Made by a program: the position numbers and the translations under genes. Of a stretch of 64,000 nt of DNA, positions 19,201 to 30,600 are shown in pieces (position 1 is the first letter of the stretch; each line of letters starts with the position of its first letter). A model generated the notes under the pieces. The model worked only from the letters and a program-made list of their open reading frames with translations, made no database searches and had not been told where the DNA came from. Location: assembly GCA_963836085.1 (NCBI GenBank), contig CAWIHT010000006.1, positions 1 to 64,000 on the forward strand, written 5' to 3'. This DNA comes from JAHEEL01 sp963836085. GTDB lineage: Bacteria; Actinomycetota; Acidimicrobiia; Spongiisociales; UBA5794.

Positions 19201-22200
19201 CGGCGCCGTTTGATGTTGGTGTTGGTGATCTGGTTGAGGTCGAGGTGACCGGTGGTGAGGTGTATAAGTCGCATACGGTGACCAGTCTCGTGGTGAATCC
19301 GGGTGATGGTCCGGACCGGATTGCTGCTGGTGCAGTAACGATTTCTGGTGCGGGTGATCCGGGTGAGGGTCCGGTTCAGGTCGAGGTTCATGTCGGTTCT
19401 GGTCAGAGTCGTGAGGTCACGTTCTCGGGGACGGAGCCGGCGTCTAGTTGGGTCTCTGGTCCTGACTTCACCCCGGCGTTGGTGTCGGGTGATAACGGTG
19501 TCGTGACCCAGACCGAGGCCGACGATTTTGAAGGTGCCTTGGATCAGACGCGTATCCGGTGGCAGGTCCCGGCTCCGTCGTTCACGGTGGATCCGGTCAA
19601 CAACGACGTGTGGGGTGATCAGTGGGAGCCGGGTGCCGAGGTGACGGTGACGGTCTACGAGTCTGCGGCGATGACGGTGGAGAAGGGTTTGAAGGCGGTG
19701 TTCGCTGACGGGTCCGGCCGGTTCCATGCGGATCTGTCGGCGGCGACGCCGGGTCCGGTCGATGTGGAGGCCGACGACTATGTGACGGTTACTGATGGTG
19801 CGTCACCCAAGTCGCATTCGGTGATCGACCTGTCGGTCGGTGTGGATGCGGATAGTGATGTGGTGTCGGGGACGACGGATGAGCTCGGGTTCGATCTTGA
19901 TGTGTGGGTCGATAACGGTCCGCAGGCTCAGGAAGTGTCACCGGGCACTGGTGGCTGGAGTGTCGACTTCGCCACCGAGTATGGCCACGATATCCAGCCG
20001 GGGGAGACTGGTGGTGTGAACCAGCCCGACGTTGACGGCGACCGCACCCAGATCAGTTGGGAAGCGGCGCGTGAGCCGTGGTTTGGGGTGGATCCGTTCC
20101 ATAACAGTATTGAGGGGTGGGGTTGGCCGTCGGATGTTGGGTTGACGATCACGGTTGATGACACGCCGTTCGACTGGAGTACGGATGGTGGCGGGAACTT
20201 CCAGGTGTGGTCGGATCAGGCTCCGGCGCCGTTTGATGTTGGTGTTGGTGATCTGGTTGAGGTCGAGGTGACCGGTGGTGAGGTGTATAAGTCGCATACG
20301 GTGACCAGTCTCGTGGTGAATCCGGGTGATGGTCCGGACCGGATTGCTGCTGGTGCAGTAACGATTTCTGGTGCGGGTGATCCGGGTGAGGGTCCGGTTC
20401 AGGTCGAGGTTCATGTCGGTTCTGGTCAGAGTCGTGAGGTCACGTTCTCGGGGACGGAGCCGGCGTCTAGTTGGGTCTCTGGTCCTGACTTCACCCCGGC
20501 GTTGGTGTCGGGTGATAACGGTGTCGTGACCCAGACCGAGGCCGACGATTTTGAAGGTGCCTTGGATCAGACGCGTATCCGGTGGCAGGTCCCGGCTCCG
20601 TCGTTCACGGTGGATCCGGTCAACAACGACGTGTGGGGTGATCAGTGGGAGCCGGGTGCCGAGGTGACGGTGACGGTCTACGAGTCTGCGGCGATGACGG
20701 TGGAGAAGGGTTTGAAGGCGGTGTTCGCTGACGGGTCCGGCCGGTTCCATGCGGATCTGTCGGCGGCGACGCCGGGTCCGGTCGATGTGGAGGCCGACGA
20801 CTATGTGACGGTTACTGATGGTGCGTCACCCAAGTCGCATTCGGTGATCGACCTGTCGGTCGGTGTGGATGCGGATAGTGATGTGGTGTCGGGGACGACG
20901 GATGAGCTCGGGTTCGATCTTGATGTGTGGGTCGATAACGGTCCGCAGGCTCAGGAAGTGTCACCGGGCACTGGTGGCTGGAGTGTCGACTTCGCCACCG
21001 AGTATGGCCACGATATCCAGCCGGGGGAGACTGGTGGTGTGAACCAGCCCGACGTTGACGGCGACCGCACCCAGATCAGTTGGGAAGCGGCGCGTGAGCC
21101 GTGGTTTGGGGTGGATCCGTTCCATAACAGTATTGAGGGGTGGGGTTGGCCGTCGGATGTTGGGTTGACGATCACGGTTGATGACACGCCGTTCGACTGG
21201 AGTACGGATGGTGGCGGGAACTTCCAGGTGTGGTCGGATCAGGCTCCGGCGCCGTTTGATGTTGGTGTTGGTGATCTGGTTGAGGTCGAGGTGACCGGTG
21301 GTGAGGTGTATAAGTCGCATACGGTGACCAGTCTCGTGGTGAATCCGGGTGATGGTCCGGACCGGATTGCTGCTGGTGCAGTAACGATTTCTGGTGCGGG
21401 TGATCCGGGTGAGGGTCCGGTTCAGGTCGAGGTTCATGTCGGTTCTGGTCAGAGTCGTGAGGTCACGTTCTCGGGGACGGAGCCGGCGTCTAGTTGGGTC
21501 TCTGGTCCTGACTTCACCCCGGCGTTGGTGTCGGGTGATAACGGTGTCGTGACCCAGACCGAGGCCGACGATTTTGAAGGTGCCTTGGATCAGACGCGTA
21601 TCCGGTGGCAGGTCCCGGCTCCGTCGTTCACGGTGGATCCGGTCAACAACGACGTGTGGGGTGATCAGTGGGAGCCGGGTGCCGAGGTGACGGTGACGGT
21701 CTACGAGTCTGCGGCGATGACGGTGGAGAAGGGTTTGAAGGCGGTGTTCGCTGACGGGTCCGGCCGGTTCCATGCGGATCTGTCGGCGGCGACGCCGGGT
21801 CCGGTCGATGTGGAGGCCGACGACTATGTGACGGTTACTGATGGTGCGTCACCCAAGTCGCATTCGGTGATCGACCTGTCGGTCGGTGTGGATGCGGATA
21901 GTGATGTGGTGTCGGGGACGACGGATGAGCTCGGGTTCGATCTTGATGTGTGGGTCGATAACGGTCCGCAGGCTCAGGAAGTGTCACCGGGCACTGGTGG
22001 CTGGAGTGTCGACTTCGCCACCGAGTATGGCCACGATATCCAGCCGGGGGAGACTGGTGGTGTGAACCAGCCCGACGTTGACGGCGACCGCACCCAGATC
22101 AGTTGGGAAGCGGCGACGCCGGCGTCGGTGGTGTTGTCGGGTGACAATGTGATGGATGTGTTTGTGAATGGCGAGTTGGTTGGGTCGTCGTCGACGTGGA

Positions 22201-23915
22201 TGACGGCGACGTCGTTTGCGACGGATTTGGCGCCGGGTGATGTGGTTGGTGTCCATGTGGAGGATCTGGATTGGTCGGGTGGGTTGTTGGCGGAGATCGA
22301 CTGGGATGGTTCGACGTTTGTGTCGGATACGTCGTGGCAGGTGACGACGTCGACTCCTGGTTCGGGTTGGAATGACCGTGGGTTCGATGATTCGGGTTGG
22401 GTTGATGCGACGTCGTATGGGTCGTGGGGTGTTGCTCCATGGCTGGATTGGATGTCGGGGTTCCCGTTGCCGACGGATGCGCAGTGGATCTGGTCGGATC
22501 AGAACGACAACACGGGTGACGATGACGTGTATTTCCGTTGGGTGGCGGGGACGCCGTCGACGGCGGATGACACGATTGTGGCGTCTGCGGACAATGTGAT
22601 GGATGTGTATGTGAATGGTGTGTTGGTTGGGTCGTCGTCGACGTGGATGGAGGCGCAGACGTTCTTTGATGACTTGTCTGACGATGATGTGGTTGGTGTG
22701 CATGCGACGGATAACCCGGGGGCTTTCGGGTTCGGTGGGTTTATGGCGCAGGTTGATTGGGATGGGAATACGACGGTGTCGGATACGTCGTGGAAGGTGA
22801 CGACGTCGACTCCTGCATCGGACTGGGCGGATCAGGGTTTCAACGATTCGGGTTGGGATGATGCGACGGCGTATGGGTTGTTTGGTGTGTCGCCGTGGAT
22901 GGATTGGATGTCGGGGTTCCCGTCGGGTTCTGATGCGCAGTGGATCTGGTCGGATGACAACATTGGTGACGATGACGTGTATTTCCGGAAGGTGTTGGGG
23001 TCGCCGGATGCGTCGTTGGATTCGATTGTGGCGTCTGCGGATAACACGATGGATGTGTTTGTGAATGGTGTGTTGGTTGGGTCGTCGTCGACGTGGATGG
23101 AGGCGCAGACGTTCTTTGATGACTTGTCTGACGATGATGTGGTTGGTGTGCATGCGACGGATAACCCGGGGGCTTTCGGGTTCGGTGGGTTTATGGCGCA
23201 GGTTGATTGGGATGGGAATACGACGGTGTCGGATACGTCGTGGAAGGTGACGACGTCGACTCCTGCATCGGACTGGGCGGATCAGGGTTTCAACGATTCG
23301 GGTTGGGATGATGCGACGGCGTATGGGCCGTTTGGTGTGTCGCCGTGGATGGATTGGATGTCGGGGTTCCCGTCGGGTTCTGATGCGCAGTGGATCTGGT
23401 CGGATGACAACATTGGTGACGATGACGTGTATTTCCGGAAGGTGTTGGGGTCGCCGGATGCGTCGTTGGATTCGATTGTGGCGTCTGCGGATAACACGAT
23501 GGATGTGTATGTGAACGGCGAGTTGTTGGCGTCTTCGACGGCGTGGATGTCTGCGACGTCGGTGTTCACTGATCTGTCGGCTGGTGATGTGGTTGCGGTG
23601 TATGCGACGGATCTTGATGTTGGTGGTCTGGTTGGCGGTTTCATTGCGCAGGTTGATTGGGATGGGATGACGTCGGTGTCTGATGCTGGGTGGAAGGTGA
23701 CGACGTCGGCGCCGGCTGCGGGGTGGAATGACAATCAGGGCTTTGATGAATCCGGGTGGGTTGCGGCGTCCGTGTATGGGGCGTTTGGTGATGAGCCGTG
23801 GATGAATTGGATGTCCGGGTTCCCGGATCCGACGTCGGCGCAGTGGATCTGGTCTGGTGACAACGAAGTCGACAACAACATATGGCTGCGCTACACCCTG
23901 CCTGCAGGCCCCTAG
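16268..23915 (+). CDS. Giant secreted beta-helix and tandem-repeat surface protein (about 2548 residues; one-base insertion at 17426)
   Basis: Two apparent reading frames are one gene. Deleting the T at 17426 joins ALLAASPA to IDLDRDGTCALSDDQRDVSR and GCDAGAFELEG, the normal end of a choice-of-anchor-Q beta-helix, and then runs in frame to 23915. Order of parts: signal peptide (hydrophobic VVVAMVAASLFVV, cleavage after AQA near residue 45); parallel beta-helix with SGNTA repeats (about 50-390); WTPGQVDVYVDDTY-type beta domains; four 341-residue repeats (about 587-1950); four Trp-rich beta-sandwich-like modules of about 150 residues (1954-2548). No LPXTG, SLH or transmembrane anchor is visible. 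Start ATG has AAGGAAG 7 bases upstream. Likely an extracellular adhesin or matrix protein; no catalytic domain is recognised. Confidence 0.8.
18027..22118 (+). repeat. Four direct tandem repeats of 1023 bp (341 codons)
   Basis: Copies begin at 18027, 19050, 20073 and 21096, each at the GAG of EPWFGVDPFHNSIEGWGWPS. I could find no base differences when comparing blocks by eye, and long antisense frames inside each copy translate identically, which supports near-perfect nucleotide identity. Each unit holds two related halves, one starting PWFGVDPFHNSIEGWGWPSD and one starting SFTVDPVNNDVWGDQWEPGA, each followed by a TVTV strand, DGSG/DGGG-NF and a KSHTV/KSHSV segment. The unit is therefore itself an old duplication. 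Reading frame is kept throughout. Copy number may be under-called or over-called by assembly. Confidence 0.95.
22129..23915 (+). repeat. Array of four approx. 450-bp C-terminal modules
   Basis: Modules start near 22129, 22573, 23023 and 23473, with an exact 450-bp period for the last three. Each encodes NxMDVxVNGxLxxSSTxWM, then a DVVxVxATD segment, DWDGxTxVSDxxWxVTTS, GFxxSGWxxA, PWxxWMSGFP and AQWIWSxDN. The pattern (a VNG strand, a DxxW segment, then FDDSGW) resembles galactose-binding-like beta-sandwich domains found at the ends of rhamnosidases and other surface glycan-binding proteins. Copies two and three are nearly identical in DNA. The same array with three modules ends the protein at 24650-30652. 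Confidence 0.9.
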
Positions 23916-23946
23916 CACCCAACCACGCTGGACCAGACGAGACGAT

Positions 23947-23970
23947 TTCGGGCCCCACACGGGGCCCGAA
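23947..23970 (+). terminator. Intrinsic-terminator-like hairpin after the first giant gene
   Basis: TTCGGGCCCC (23947-23956), loop ACAC, GGGGCCCGAA (23961-23970) is a perfect 10-bp GC-rich stem 31 bases after the stop codon. There is no clear T-run on the + strand, so it may act as an actinobacterial L-type terminator. An almost identical hairpin follows the second giant gene. Confidence 0.7.
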
Positions 23971-24011
23971 CGCGCCAACGACAAACGAACACAGACGCGC
24001 CACCGAACCAA

Positions 24012-24314
24012 GTGCGGGATGATGCCTACGGCGACGACAGGAGCCCGGGTGGTGGTCCGTTCATCGGAACGAAGGACGGCCCTGCGAAGCGTGCCACACA
24101 CGATGCAAGTACTGCCGATGGCACCGCCAACCACCTGAGGGTCGCGCGATCTGGCGAGGAGTGGAACCTCCGCTACTCGGCGAACAGCGTGACCGGGGAG
24201 CATGGGTCGAAACTCACGTTCGCGATGGCGGTGTCATCGGTCGGCGTGTATGCCGGGAACCCGTTCGGAGGACGCTCGTCTAGTTCGGAGGGTGACCACT
24301 TCCCTCGATACTGA
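24012..24314 (+). pseudogene. Remnant of a lectin/ConA-like domain coding region
   Basis: A 100-codon open frame with a GTG-type start and no convincing ribosome site. Its second half reads SGEEWNLRYSANSVTGEHGS then LTFAMAVSSVGVYAGNPFGG. That matches the closing strands of LamG/concanavalin-A-like domains of secreted proteins (WTLRYSxDG ... VGxYAGN). It has no signal peptide and no other domain, so it looks like a leftover of a larger exoprotein gene lying between the two giant genes. The rest of 23916-24649 holds only the terminator and the leader of the next gene, including an AGCAACCG at 24347-24354. Confidence 0.4.
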
Positions 24315-24649
24315 TAGTCCGATCGATCCTAGGGACCCGATCCCTTAGCAACCGGGCTGCGGCTGAAGCGAGTGTGTGTAGCTGGGTTCCGCTGGTCGGC
24401 CCGTCGGGCATCCCGGACGAACCGGATGGTGTGCGCCGCGCACAAGGTGTGTAGTCACCATGCGTGGGATGGGAATGCCCCTGCACGCGACCTGTCCAAG
24501 CGGATACACTGCCATTGGCTGTCCACGTGGGTGGGTCGTCGCGCTGCTGGCGTGGTGTCTTCACCTTCGAGGCTGGCGAGTTGGGATCGACCGAAGCGGG
24601 CGCTCCTCGGTGGCGATATGCCGGGCGGCACAGAAGGGGTAGAGGAACG

Positions 24650-27600
24650 ATGTCTCCATTCGGAATGGCGTGGTCTGGTTCGCGCTCGAGTCTCTTTCGT
24701 GCGGAGTCGCACCTGAGGCAGTCCTTGGCGGTCCTTCTCGCGTTCGCCTTGGCAGTCTCCGTCGTGTTCTTTGCCGCGCCTTCTCCAGTGAGCGCGGCCG
24801 GTGAGACCGTGAAGTTCGCGGCGTTCGGTGACTACGGCCACTCCGTCGAAGCCAACGAGCAGTTGGTCGCCGACATCGTCGATGCCAAGGGTGTCGACCT
24901 GATTGTCACGACGGGTGACAACTCGTACGGAGAGCCGACCTTGGATGGGACAGCTGTCTCGATCATCGACTACAACATCGGGAAGTCGTACAGCGACTAC
25001 ATCGGCGGCTACATCGGCGGCTACGGGTCGACGGCGACAACCAACCGGTTCTTCCCGTCACCGGGCAACCACGATTTCACGGACGGCGATGGAATCGCCG
25101 CATATCAGGCCTACTTCACTTTGCCGGGTGCGGGCGTTGCATCATCTGGGACTTCAGGAAGTGAGCTCTACTACGACTTCATTGAGGGGCCTGTGCACTT
25201 CTTCGCGATCGATTCGCATTCGGCTGCTTCCACCACCTCGCTGGACACTCAGAAGACATGGCTGGAGGCCCAGCTAGCTGCTTCGACGTCGCAATGGAAC
25301 GTCGTCTACTTCCATCATCCTGCCTTTTCATCAGGGGAGGACCACGGGTCGACGGCGTACATGCAGTGGCCATTCGAGGACTGGGGAGCGGATGCCGTGC
25401 TCGCTGGGCACGACCATGTATACGAACGGATCCTGCTGGACGAAAACACCGATGGAACCGACATGGTGTATCTCACCACGGGCGCGGGCGGCAAGAGCCT
25501 CTACGACTTCACGACTCCGGTCGAGGGAAGCGTGGTTCGCTACAACGCCGCCTACGGAACCGTGATTGCCACGGCCAGTGACACGGAACTCACGTTTGAA
25601 TTCTTCTCGATTGCTGACGGTGGCGCATCGGCGGTCGACTCCTACACGCTCGATGCACCGCCAGCCTCGCCGGAGTGGGTGGCGTTCAATGACATGTATC
25701 TGGGTGCTGCCACTTCGACGCATCCGAATGCGACGGCGTACACGTATGGGACGTCTTCGTCGGGGGACGGGACGTCTGGGTTGTTGAAGGACTTCGCTGA
25801 TGGTTCGCCGTTGCCGGTGACGGTGACGGGTTCGTTTGATGTTCCAGTCGAAGGGACTGGGTATGACCCGCATAACAGTGGCAGTGACGCGGACACCGAT
25901 TCCGACGCTGATTCTGTTTTTGGCGGAATCATCGACTTGAACGGCTCGATCGAGCTGGACGAGACGGATTGGTCGAACACGGTGACGTTCACCGGTTTGG
26001 ATGACTCGAAGACGTATGCGATCACGTTGACGGCGAACCGCTATGAGGCCTCGGCGAGCACACCGGGATATCCGGGTGAGCGGTATACGAAGGTGTCGAT
26101 TGATGGAGTGGCGGTTGCGACGCCTGAGCCGTCGCCTGGCGTGGTTGACAATCTGGATGGGACGTACTCGTTCTCAGTTGGTGACAACAGGGCAGGGTAT
26201 GTCGTGAAGTGGGTTGGGATCGAACCAATTGGAGGTTCTTTCTCGGTGACGTCGGAGTGGGATGAGGGGCAAGGTTCGCAGCCTCCTGGGGGCACGACAC
26301 TCGATCCGAACGCAAACACCAAGGGCTATTCAATGTCGGCGTTCAAGCTCGAGCAATACGCTGCGACGGGGCCCAGTGCTCCGCCGGTTGCTCCGGTGTT
26401 GGCGGTGGATGTGGTTGATGCGACATCGTTGGACGTGTCGTGGGGTTCGGTGGCGAATGCCGAGTCGTATGAGTTGAGGGTTGATTCCGGTACACCGTTT
26501 GCGGCGACGTCTCCGTATTCGGCGATGGGTCTGACGACGGGTACCGAGTATTGCTACGGAGTTCGTGCGATGAACGCGACGGACGGCGACTCGGACTGGT
26601 CGAGTCAAGTGTGTGCAACGCCGGCGTACGAGGTGCAGAGTCAAGTGGCTCAGGGGTCTGATGATGCGGAGGAGCATCTCGAACTGTGGAACTCCGAGCC
26701 TATCGGGACTGTCGATGTCGGCAGTTCTGATTTGGAGTTCGTGTATGACACGCCTCCCAACAGCAACTACTACGAGGGGAATCAGTTGGTCGGGATGCGG
26801 TTCCCGGACCTTGCGGTTCCGCAGGGCGCAACGATCCTGAGTGCGCATGTCGAGTTCTTTGCGGATCTGCCGACGGGTCCTGCTGAACTCGTGTTCTATG
26901 GCGAGGATGCTGACAGCGCTTCGACGTTTGCCGAGACCCTGAACAACATCAGTGCTCGTCCGTCGACGACGGCGACCGTGCCATGGTCCACGGGCACGTG
27001 GTCCGACGACGTGGTGTATGCGTCGGCAGATCTGTCGGCGATTGTGCAAGAGATTGTCAATCGTGGAGGCTGGGTATCGGGCAACGCTCTGGCCTTGATG
27101 GTTGAGGGTACGCCTGGTGATCGAGTCCGGGCCGAGTCTGCAGACGGATCCGGGGGACCCGCTCCGAAGCTTGTCATCGAGTTTGACTCTGACGCTCCGC
27201 CAGTTGCTCCGGTCTTGGCCGTCGACATTGTCGACGCGACATCGGTGGATGTGTCGTGGGATCCGGTGATAAATGCCGAGTCGTATGAATTGAGGGTTGA
27301 TTCCGGTACACCGTTTGCGGCGACGTCTCCGTATTCGGCGACGGGTCTGACGACGGGCACCGAGTACTGCTACGAAGTGCGTGCGATGAACGCGTCGGAC
27401 GGCGACTCTGACTGGTCAGCTGAGGTGTGTGCCACACCGGCCTTCCAGGTACAGAGTCGGGTGAGCCTGGATTCTGATGACGCTGAGGAAGACGATGACG
27501 ACGGCGCGATGTCCTTGACGAGTTCGGACTTGGAGATGGTGGAAGAAACCGAACTCCAATTGGTCGGTGTGCGTTTCCAGAGTGTGGAGGTGCCTCCGGG

Positions 27601-30600
27601 CGCAACCATCTTGGGTGCGCATATCGAGTTCGTGGCTGACGAGGCCCACAGTGGGGCGACGTCGCTGACGATTGCCGGTCAAGCTGCCGACAATCCCGCG
27701 ACATTCGCTTCGACCGCATCCAACATCTCGAGTCGAATTCAGACGGCAGAGGTCGTTCCTTGGGTGCCCGACGCGTGGGCCGTCGGTGAAGTCCATCAGA
27801 CTCCAGATCTCTCGCAGGTGGTGCAAGAGATTGTGGATCGTGGTGGTTGGTCGATGGGCAATTCGATGGCCTTCGTGGTAGAGGGCAGCGGGAAGCGTGT
27901 TGCGGTGTCCTACGACGCGGACCCGCCCTTCACCGAGGCCGACGCCCCGCTCCTCGTCGTCGACTACCTGCCGCTCCCGCCGCCTGATGAGTGGGTGGCG
28001 TTCAACGACATGAATACGGCGACAAACCCGGACGTGGATCCGAATCCAGCGAATGTGACGTCGTACACGTATGCGACCTCGGGCCCGTTGGTCGACTACG
28101 CGTCGGGTGCGGTGTTGCCGGTGACGGTGACCGGTACGGGTGATTATGATCCGCATCCCAGTGGTGGGCCGGCCGATGCTGGGACGCCTGCAGATTGGGC
28201 ATTCGGTGGGATCGTGAATCTGGATGGCACCGACGAACTCGGGGCGGGCGACGAGAATACGGTGACGTTCGAGGGTTTGGATCCGTCGAAGCGGTATGCG
28301 ATCACCCTGTCGGCGAACCGATACGGGGACGACCTGGCTGGCTACCCGGATGAGCGGTATGCGAAGGTGACGATTGGTGGCGCCATCGCATCGGAGTATG
28401 CGTCATCGGACGGTGTGGTCAAGAACTCGGAGACGTCGGTGTCGTTCTCGGTTGGTGACAACCGCCAGGGCCTGATCGCGAAATGGGTTGATATCCAGCC
28501 GAGTGCGGAAGGTTCGTTCTCAGTGACGTCGGAGTGGGACGATGTCTTTGCCGGGTCGAAGGGCTATTCGATGTCGGCGTTCAAGCTTGAAACGTACAAC
28601 CCGCCGCCGGAGGATTGGACGGCCTACAACGACACCGGGTTCCCTTCCGGCGATGTGCCGGATACGGACATCACGACGTTCACGTCACCAAACGGCGGTT
28701 CGGGGCACCGGCGTTCGGGTGAGTTGGTTGACTATGCAACCGGGTATGGGACGGGTGCGTTCCTGACGATCACCGGCGGCAGCTACAACGGTGGCAGTCA
28801 GTCGGATCATGGCACGTCGTTGACGGTCGGCGATGCAGCGGCCGTATTCAACGGGTTCGTCGACTTGTCGGGCTCCGTGTCGTATGTCGATGACGGCCCA
28901 GATGATGATCTGGTATTCGAGTTCGACGGGCTGGATCCGGCGAAACGATACACGGTCGTGCACTACGCCAACCGCGAGAACGGTTATGGGTGGGACCGGG
29001 CGGCGTTGGCAACGATCTCGGGTGTCGATGGGTTCTCGAACACATCAACGCAGGGTCTCGACAACAACGCCGAACAAGTCTTCGACGATGTTGATGATCC
29101 GTCGACGCGGTACTCCGCAGACAACTCGACAGGCACCGACACGCCTGAGGGTGACGGCTGGATCGTCCGGTTCGAAGATATCGAACCCGGTCCCGACGGT
29201 GCGTTCACACTCACCATGTCATGGGACGGCGACGGCACAGCCCTCTACACGGGCAAATACTCCAACGCCATCCAACTCGCAACCCAACCCGCTCCACCGC
29301 CGACGCCGGCGTCGGTGGTGTTGTCGGGTGACAATGTGATGGATGTGTTTGTGAATGGCGAGTTGGTTGGGTCGTCGTCGACGTGGATGACGGCGACGTC
29401 GTTTGCGACGGATTTGGCGCCGGGTGATGTGGTTGGTGTCCATGTGGAGGATCTGGATTGGTCGGGTGGGTTGTTGGCGGAGATCGACTGGGATGGTTCG
29501 ACGTTTGTGTCGGATACGTCGTGGCAGGTGACGACGTCGACTCCTGGTTCGGGTTGGAATGACCGTGGGTTCGATGATTCGGGTTGGGTTGATGCGACGT
29601 CGTATGGGTCGTGGGGTGTTGCTCCATGGCTGGATTGGATGTCGGGGTTCCCGTTGCCGACGGATGCGCAGTGGATCTGGTCGGATCAGAACGACAACAC
29701 GGGTGACGATGACGTGTATTTCCGTTGGGTGGCGGGGACGCCGTCGACGGCGGATGACACGATTGTGGCGTCTGCGGACAACATGATGGATGTGTATGTG
29801 AACGGCGTGTTGGTTGGGTCGTCGTCGACGTGGATGGAGGCGCAGACGTTCTTTGATGACTTGTCTGATGATGATGTGATTGGTGTGCATGCGACGGATA
29901 ACCCGGGGGCTTTCGGGTTCGGTGGGTTTATGGCGCAGGTTGATTGGGATGGGAATACGACGGTGTCGGATACGTCGTGGAAGGTGACGACGTCGACTCC
30001 TGCATCGGACTGGGCGGATCAGGGTTTCAACGATTCGGGTTGGGATGATGCGACGGCGTATGGGCCGTTTGGTGTGTCGCCGTGGATGGATTGGATGTCG
30101 GGGTTCCCGTCGGGTTCTGATGCGCAGTGGATCTGGTCGGATGACAACATTGGTGACGATGACGTGTATTTCCGGAAGGTGTTGGGGTCGCCGGATGCGT
30201 CGTTGGATTCGATTGTGGCGTCTGCGGATAACACGATGGATGTGTATGTGAACGGCGAGTTGTTGGCGTCTTCGACGGCGTGGATGTCTGCGACGTCGGT
30301 GTTCACTGATCTGTCGGCTGGTGATGTGGTTGCGGTGTATGCGACGGATCTTGATGTTGGTGGTCTGGTTGGCGGTTTCATTGCGCAGGTTGATTGGGAT
30401 GGGATGACGTCGGTGTCTGATGCTGGGTGGAAGGTGACGACGTCGGCGCCGGCTGCGGGGTGGAATGACAATCAGGGCTTTGATGAATCCGGGTGGGTTG
30501 CGGCGTCCGTGTATGGGGCGTTTGGTGATGAGCCGTGGATGAATTGGATGTCCGGGTTCCCGGATCCGACGTCGGCGCAGTGGATCTGGTCTGGTGACAA

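Larger units (their letters stand above)
22114..24002 (+). repeat. Segmental duplication, copy 1 (partner at 29301-30741)
   Basis: From the CGACGCCGGCGTCGG that opens the C-terminal module array, through the stop codon and the terminator hairpin to about 24002, the sequence is nearly identical to 29301-30741. The difference is one extra 450-bp module here plus scattered single changes (for example GTG/ATG near 22598, TTG/CCG in a module). Identity crosses the stop codon into non-coding DNA, so it reflects DNA-level duplication or gene conversion and not only protein constraint. Confidence 0.9.

Noticed and set aside
18027..22118. CRISPR-like or transposon-like array
   Set aside because: The repeats are 1023 bp, directly joined without spacers, in frame and coding; there are no terminal inverted repeats, cas genes or transposase.
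21984..24203. Very long antisense open frame (over 700 codons, Arg/His-rich) opposite the first giant gene, and a similar one at 29219-30772
   Set aside because: It mirrors the GC-biased sense coding and the tandem repeats. The product is low-complexity Arg/His/Pro with no domain, start signal or codon pattern of its own.
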